From Bacillota bacterium (GTDB lineage Bacteria > Bacillota > Clostridia > Oscillospirales > JAKOTC01): a stretch of 10,286 nt of DNA. Below, piece after piece: positions 7,062 through 10,286 of the stretch. Each line of letters begins with the position of its first letter. Position 1 is the first letter of the stretch. Position numbers and translations under genes: made by a program. The notes under the pieces are model-generated. The model had not been told where the DNA came from. It did not search any database and saw only the letters and a program-made list of their open reading frames with translations. The stretch is from contig JAKOTC010000038.1 in assembly GCA_029776465.1 (NCBI GenBank), positions 1 to 10,286 on the forward strand, read 5' to 3'.

Positions 7062-7919
7062 ATGAGCTATAACGGAATACTCTGCATTAATAAACCGGAG
7101 GGGTTCACCTCGTTTGACGTGGTAGCCAAGTGCCGGGGCATTCTGCGGGAACGCCGGATCGGTCATGGCGGCACCCTCGACCCAATGGCGACAGGAGTGC
7201 TGCCTCTTTTTATTGGCCGGGCTACGGCAGCGGCCGACCGGATGACGGACACCCGCAAAATTTATACCGCCGGTTTCCGGCTGGGGATTCAAACCGATAC
7301 TTACGATATCACCGGGCAGGTGGTGGCGGTGAAAGACGCCTCTCGGGTCGGTTTTGAGGATGTGAAGGCGCTTCTGCCCGAGTTCACGGGGGCCATTATG
7401 CAGCGCCCGCCCCTCTATTCCGCCATCAAAATCGACGGGCAGAAGCTTTATCAAATAGCAAGAAAGGGCAAGGAAGTTGTACCGCCCCTCCGCCCGGTTC
7501 AGATTGATAAGCTGACCCTGAAAGAGGACGGCAGTGATTTTATTCTCAGGGTGGAGTGCCGGAAGGGCACCTATATCCGCAGCCTTGTGCATGATATCGG
7601 GCAGAGGCTTGGAACCGGAGCGGTGATGACCAGCCTGGTTCGGGAATTCTCAAGCGGTTTTTCCCTGGAGGAGTGCGTTACCCTCGAACAGCTGCAAAAC
7701 GGGGACCCCGCTGAATTTTTGATGGCAACGGACCGGGTGTTTATGGACTATCCCCCCATCGAGCTGACCCATTCCCTAGAAAAGCTGTTTATGAACGGTG
7801 CGGCTTTTTTCTGGAAAGCCGATGACGGGTTTGTCCGGGTATATCACCAGGATGTCTTTTTAGGCTTGGGGCGGGTTTCCAACCAGATGCTGAAGGCGGA
7901 AAAAATCTTTTGCGATTAA
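7062..7919 (+). CDS. truB: tRNA pseudouridine(55) synthase TruB
   Basis: TruB converts U55 in the T-arm of nearly all elongator tRNAs to pseudouridine. The motif II sequence GHGGTLDPMATGVLP (residues 34-48) includes the catalytic Asp40. The KIYTA strand with Tyr68, the RPPLYSAIKIDGQKLY segment (115-130) and YIRSLVHDIG (171-180) are all standard for the family. The last ~60 residues correspond to a short, diverged C-terminal (PUA-like) region. At 285 aa it is slightly shorter than E. coli TruB, as is usual in Firmicutes. AGGAA at 7051-7055 lies 6 nt before the ATG. The 34-nt gap after nrnA includes 25 consecutive A/T bases. Confidence 0.97.
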   Translation: MSYNGILCINKPEGFTSFDVVAKCRGILRERRIGHGGTLDPMATGVLPLFIGRATAAADRMTDTRKIYTAGFRLGIQTDTYDITGQVVAVKDASRVGFEDVKALLPEFTGAIMQRPPLYSAIKIDGQKLYQIARKGKEVVPPLRPVQIDKLTLKEDGSDFILRVECRKGTYIRSLVHDIGQRLGTGAVMTSLVREFSSGFSLEECVTLEQLQNGDPAEFLMATDRVFMDYPPIELTHSLEKLFMNGAAFFWKADDGFVRVYHQDVFLGLGRVSNQMLKAEKIFCD

Positions 7920-7958
7920 AGGGATCGTTGTCGGGAACTCTTACAAGGAGTGAATATT

Positions 7959-8939
7959 TTGAAAGTAATCAGAAGCATTGAGGATATCGAGTTCGAACAG
8001 AGAACCGCTGTGGCATTGGGCTTTTTTGACGGGGTTCATCTGGGTCACCGACAGGTTATCGAGTCGGCGGTTCATTATGGCGCGGGATTAATGCCGGTCG
8101 TATTGACATTTGCCGATCACCCCCGGGAGGTGCTGACCGGTGAACCGGTGCCCAAGCTGGTGACCAACGAGATGCGGATTACCCTTTTCGAAAAACTGGG
8201 TGTCCAAACCGTTGTGATGGTTCCATTTCACGAGCTGATGGGTAAAACCCCAAAGCAGTTTTTTGAGTTTTTGGAGAACAGGATGAAGGCCGAAAAGCTC
8301 TGCTTTGGTTTTAACTATCATTTCGGCAGGGGTGGGGAAGGCGATGCCGGGCTGCTCGCGGATCTCTGCGAGGCGGCCGGAGTTCAGTATGAGGTTATTC
8401 CGCCGGTGAAGGTGAACGGTGTCCAGGTAAGCTCCACCCTTATTCGCGAAAAACTCTCCGAGGGAGATTTGAAATGGGTATCCCTGCTGCTGGGCAGGCG
8501 GTATTCCTTTTCCTATATAGTTCAGCCTGACAAGCAGGTGGCCCGCACCATCGGCTATCCCACCATCAACCAGCAGATTCCCGCGGGGGTGGCCCTCCCT
8601 AAGTTTGGGGTGTATGCCAGCGAGTCCCTGATCAAAGGGGAAAGATGGCCCTCTATCACCAATGTCGGCAAGCGCCCCACCGTTCACGGGCGGACGGTTA
8701 CCGCCGAGACCCATATCTTTGATTTTGAGGGCGAATTGTACGGCGAGCAAATCGAAGTTGAACTGACCAAATTCGTTCGGGAGGAGAAAAAGTTCGACTC
8801 GGTGGAGGAGCTTTGCCGGCAGATTATCGCCGATATGGAAAATGTCCGTTCGGGAGAATTGTGGCTTGCAGGACTGAGAAAATTATGGTACAATACCGAC
8901 GAACAAGACCAAGAAAACGGAGGGAACTCGGATGATTAA
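7959..8939 (+). CDS. ribF: Bifunctional riboflavin kinase / FMN adenylyltransferase RibF
   Basis: RibF phosphorylates riboflavin to FMN and adenylates FMN to FAD in the cytoplasm. The N-terminal nucleotidyltransferase domain has GFFDGVHLGH at 21-30, the HxGH-type ATP site, and FNYHFGRGGEGD at 118-129. The C-terminal kinase domain has GYPTIN at 199-204 (the PTxN Mg-ATP motif), NVGKRPTV, and Glu250 in ETHIFDFEG as the likely catalytic base. Both active sites look intact. I choose TTG 7959 (326 aa): AAGGAG (7945-7950) is 8 nt upstream, while the in-frame GTG at 7950 overlaps that site. The last ~20 residues (RKLWYNTDEQDQENGGNSDD) form a polar tail whose DNA carries a promoter and the ribosome site of the next gene. 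Confidence 0.95.
   Translation: MKVIRSIEDIEFEQRTAVALGFFDGVHLGHRQVIESAVHYGAGLMPVVLTFADHPREVLTGEPVPKLVTNEMRITLFEKLGVQTVVMVPFHELMGKTPKQFFEFLENRMKAEKLCFGFNYHFGRGGEGDAGLLADLCEAAGVQYEVIPPVKVNGVQVSSTLIREKLSEGDLKWVSLLLGRRYSFSYIVQPDKQVARTIGYPTINQQIPAGVALPKFGVYASESLIKGERWPSITNVGKRPTVHGRTVTAETHIFDFEGELYGEQIEVELTKFVREEKKFDSVEELCRQIIADMENVRSGELWLAGLRKLWYNTDEQDQENGGNSDD
8866..8894 (+). promoter_or_regulatory. Internal sigma A-type promoter for the GH4 gene, inside the ribF tail
   Basis: TTGCAG (8866-8871) is separated by 17 bases from TACAAT (8889-8894). TATGG directly before the latter gives an extended -10 / TRTG element, the same layout as the operon promoter at 758-786. The -35 match is poor (3 of 6) but extended -10 promoters tolerate this. 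Transcription would start near 8901, leaving about 30 nt including GGAGGG (8919-8924) before the GH4 start. It falls in the probably unconstrained RibF C-terminal tail. Confidence 0.55.
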
Positions 8940-10251
8940 AATTGCATTTATGGGTGCGGGCAGCACTGTTTTTGCCAAAAATGTTCTGGGTGACTGCATT
9001 ATGACCCCTGAACTGGGCGAGTTTGAGATCGCCTTGTATGATATTGACCCGGTTCGTCTGGACGATTCTTATATGATGTTGAACAACATCAACAGAAATG
9101 CCAACGGAAAGGCCATCATCACCAAAACGCTCAACCGCCGGGAGGCCCTGAAGGATGCCAAATATGTGATCAACGCCATTCAGGTGGGTGGGTACGAGCC
9201 CTGCACCGTGACCGATTTTGAAATCCCCAAGAAATACGGTCTGCGTCAAACCATCGCCGATACCCTGGGCATTGGCGGCATCTTCCGCGCCCTCCGCACC
9301 ATTCCGGTATTAGAGGACTTTGCAAAGGACATGGATGAGGTTTGCCACAAGGATTATCTCTTCATCAACTACACCAATCCCATGGCCATGCTGTCCGGAT
9401 ACATTCAGAAATATCTGGGCGTGAACTCGGTGGGTCTCTGCCACAGCGTTCAGAGCTGCGCCAATGGCCTGCTGCGCACTTTTGCCATGGACGAGTACAT
9501 CAATAACTGCCGCTGGGAGATTGCCGGCATCAATCACCAGGCCTGGCTTTTGAAGATTGAGGACCTGGCCGGCAACGACTTGTATCCCGAGATCAAGCGC
9601 CGTGCCCAGGATGCGGGCAAGGGCATTTATAAGGATGAGTGGGATCTGGTTCGGATTGATATTATGAAACGCTTCGGCTATTATGTCACCGAATCCAGCG
9701 AGCATAACTCCGAGTATACTCCCTGGTATATTAAAAGCAAATACCCCGAGCTGATCGACCGCTTTAAAATCCCGCTGGACGAATATCCCCGCCGCTGCAT
9801 CAACCAGATTGCGGAATGGAACAAACGCCGGGATGAACTGGTGCATGACGCTCAGCTGACGCATACCAAATCCAACGAATTTGCCGCCTATATCATTCAA
9901 GCCATGGAATCGGATAAACCTTACCGCATCCACGGCAACGTTCTGAACAAAGGGTTGATCACCAACCTGCCCAATGACTGCTGCGTGGAAGTGCCCTGCC
10001 TGGTTGACCGCACCGGCATTAAGCCCTGCTTTGTAGGCGACCTGCCCGAGCAGTGCGCGGCTATTAACCGCACCAACATCAATGTTCAGATGCTGACCAT
10101 GGAGGCCGCCAGAACCCGCAAGAAAGAGTATATCTACATGGCCGCCTATATGGATCCCCACACCGCTGCCGAACTGAGCCTGGACGATATTAAGAGCCTG
10201 TGCGACGACCTGATCGAAGCCCATGGCGACTGGCTTCCCAAGTTTAATTAA
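8932..10251 (+). CDS. melA: Glycoside hydrolase family 4, probable alpha-galactosidase (MelA-like)
   Basis: GH4 enzymes cleave glycosides by an unusual NAD+- and Mn2+-dependent oxidation-elimination mechanism. The N-terminus is a Rossmann fold with GAGS at 8-11 (KIAFMGAGSTVFAKNVLGD, close to MelA). NYTNP at 146-150, CHSV at 170-173 and GINHQAW with His202 follow; Cys170 and His202 are the expected metal ligands. In this family CHSV marks alpha-galactosidases, whereas CDMP and CN(V/I)P mark phospho-glucosidases and CHEV alpha-glucosidases, so melibiose or raffinose-type substrates are likely. No signal peptide is seen, so it acts in the cytoplasm on imported sugar. At 439 aa the length is normal. 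GGAGGG lies 7 nt before the ATG, which overlaps the ribF stop by 8 bp. No transporter or regulator is visible in the window. Family assignment is firm; exact substrate is inferred. Confidence 0.88.
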   Translation: MIKIAFMGAGSTVFAKNVLGDCIMTPELGEFEIALYDIDPVRLDDSYMMLNNINRNANGKAIITKTLNRREALKDAKYVINAIQVGGYEPCTVTDFEIPKKYGLRQTIADTLGIGGIFRALRTIPVLEDFAKDMDEVCHKDYLFINYTNPMAMLSGYIQKYLGVNSVGLCHSVQSCANGLLRTFAMDEYINNCRWEIAGINHQAWLLKIEDLAGNDLYPEIKRRAQDAGKGIYKDEWDLVRIDIMKRFGYYVTESSEHNSEYTPWYIKSKYPELIDRFKIPLDEYPRRCINQIAEWNKRRDELVHDAQLTHTKSNEFAAYIIQAMESDKPYRIHGNVLNKGLITNLPNDCCVEVPCLVDRTGIKPCFVGDLPEQCAAINRTNINVQMLTMEAARTRKKEYIYMAAYMDPHTAAELSLDDIKSLCDDLIEAHGDWLPKFN

Positions 10252-10263
10252 GCAAATCTGCAA

Positions 10264-10283
10264 ACAGAGAGCCTTCTTTCTGT
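10264..10283 (+). terminator. Possible terminator hairpin after the GH4 gene, cut by the window end
   Basis: ACAGAGAG (10264-10271) pairs with CTTTCTGT (10276-10283) around a CCTT loop, an 8-bp stem with one G-U pair, 12 nt after the GH4 stop. Only three bases follow before the window ends, so a T-run cannot be seen. It may be a terminator, or chance. Confidence 0.28.
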
Positions 10284-10286
10284 CTG

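Overview
The window looks like chromosomal DNA from a spore-forming Clostridia-type Firmicute, probably near the Oscillospirales/Ruminococcaceae. I infer this from a SpoVT sporulation regulator, the gene order rimP-nusA-ylxR-ylxQ-infB-rbfA-nrnA-truB-ribF, a NusA without the C-terminal acidic repeats found in enterobacteria, strong AGGAGG-type ribosome binding sites, frequent TTG/GTG starts and moderately high GC. All eleven genes lie on the + strand. No mobile element, CRISPR array, tRNA or rRNA was seen.

Region 1 (1-731): a short leader with a plausible forespore-type (sigma F/G) promoter, then spoVT, an AbrB-family late sporulation regulator. Region 2 (732-988): a dense regulatory stretch. 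It holds a weak spoVT terminator, an excellent extended -10 sigma A promoter whose -35 lies inside that terminator hairpin, and a leader of about 195 nt with a perfect 10-bp hairpin followed by an interrupted T-run. That is the expected form of a NusA-dependent attenuator.

Region 3 (989-8939): the translation/RNA operon. RimP and RbfA mature the 30S subunit, NusA controls elongation and termination, YlxR (RnpM) and YlxQ are small RNA-binding proteins, and IF-2 delivers initiator tRNA. NrnA degrades nanoRNA and pAp, TruB makes pseudouridine 55 in tRNA, and RibF makes FMN and FAD. Genes are tightly packed, with several overlaps that suggest translational coupling.

Region 4 (8932-10286): a family GH4 alpha-galactosidase (CHSV motif) overlaps the ribF stop by 8 bp, in the place where many Firmicutes carry rpsO-pnp. 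A good extended -10 promoter inside the end of ribF suggests it can be transcribed on its own. A partial hairpin follows it and is cut by the window end.

The genes themselves belong to known families and I see no new multi-gene system. The points most worth following are the probable NusA feedback leader, the promoter nested in a terminator, and the catabolic glycosidase grafted onto the end of an essential operon with its own embedded promoter.
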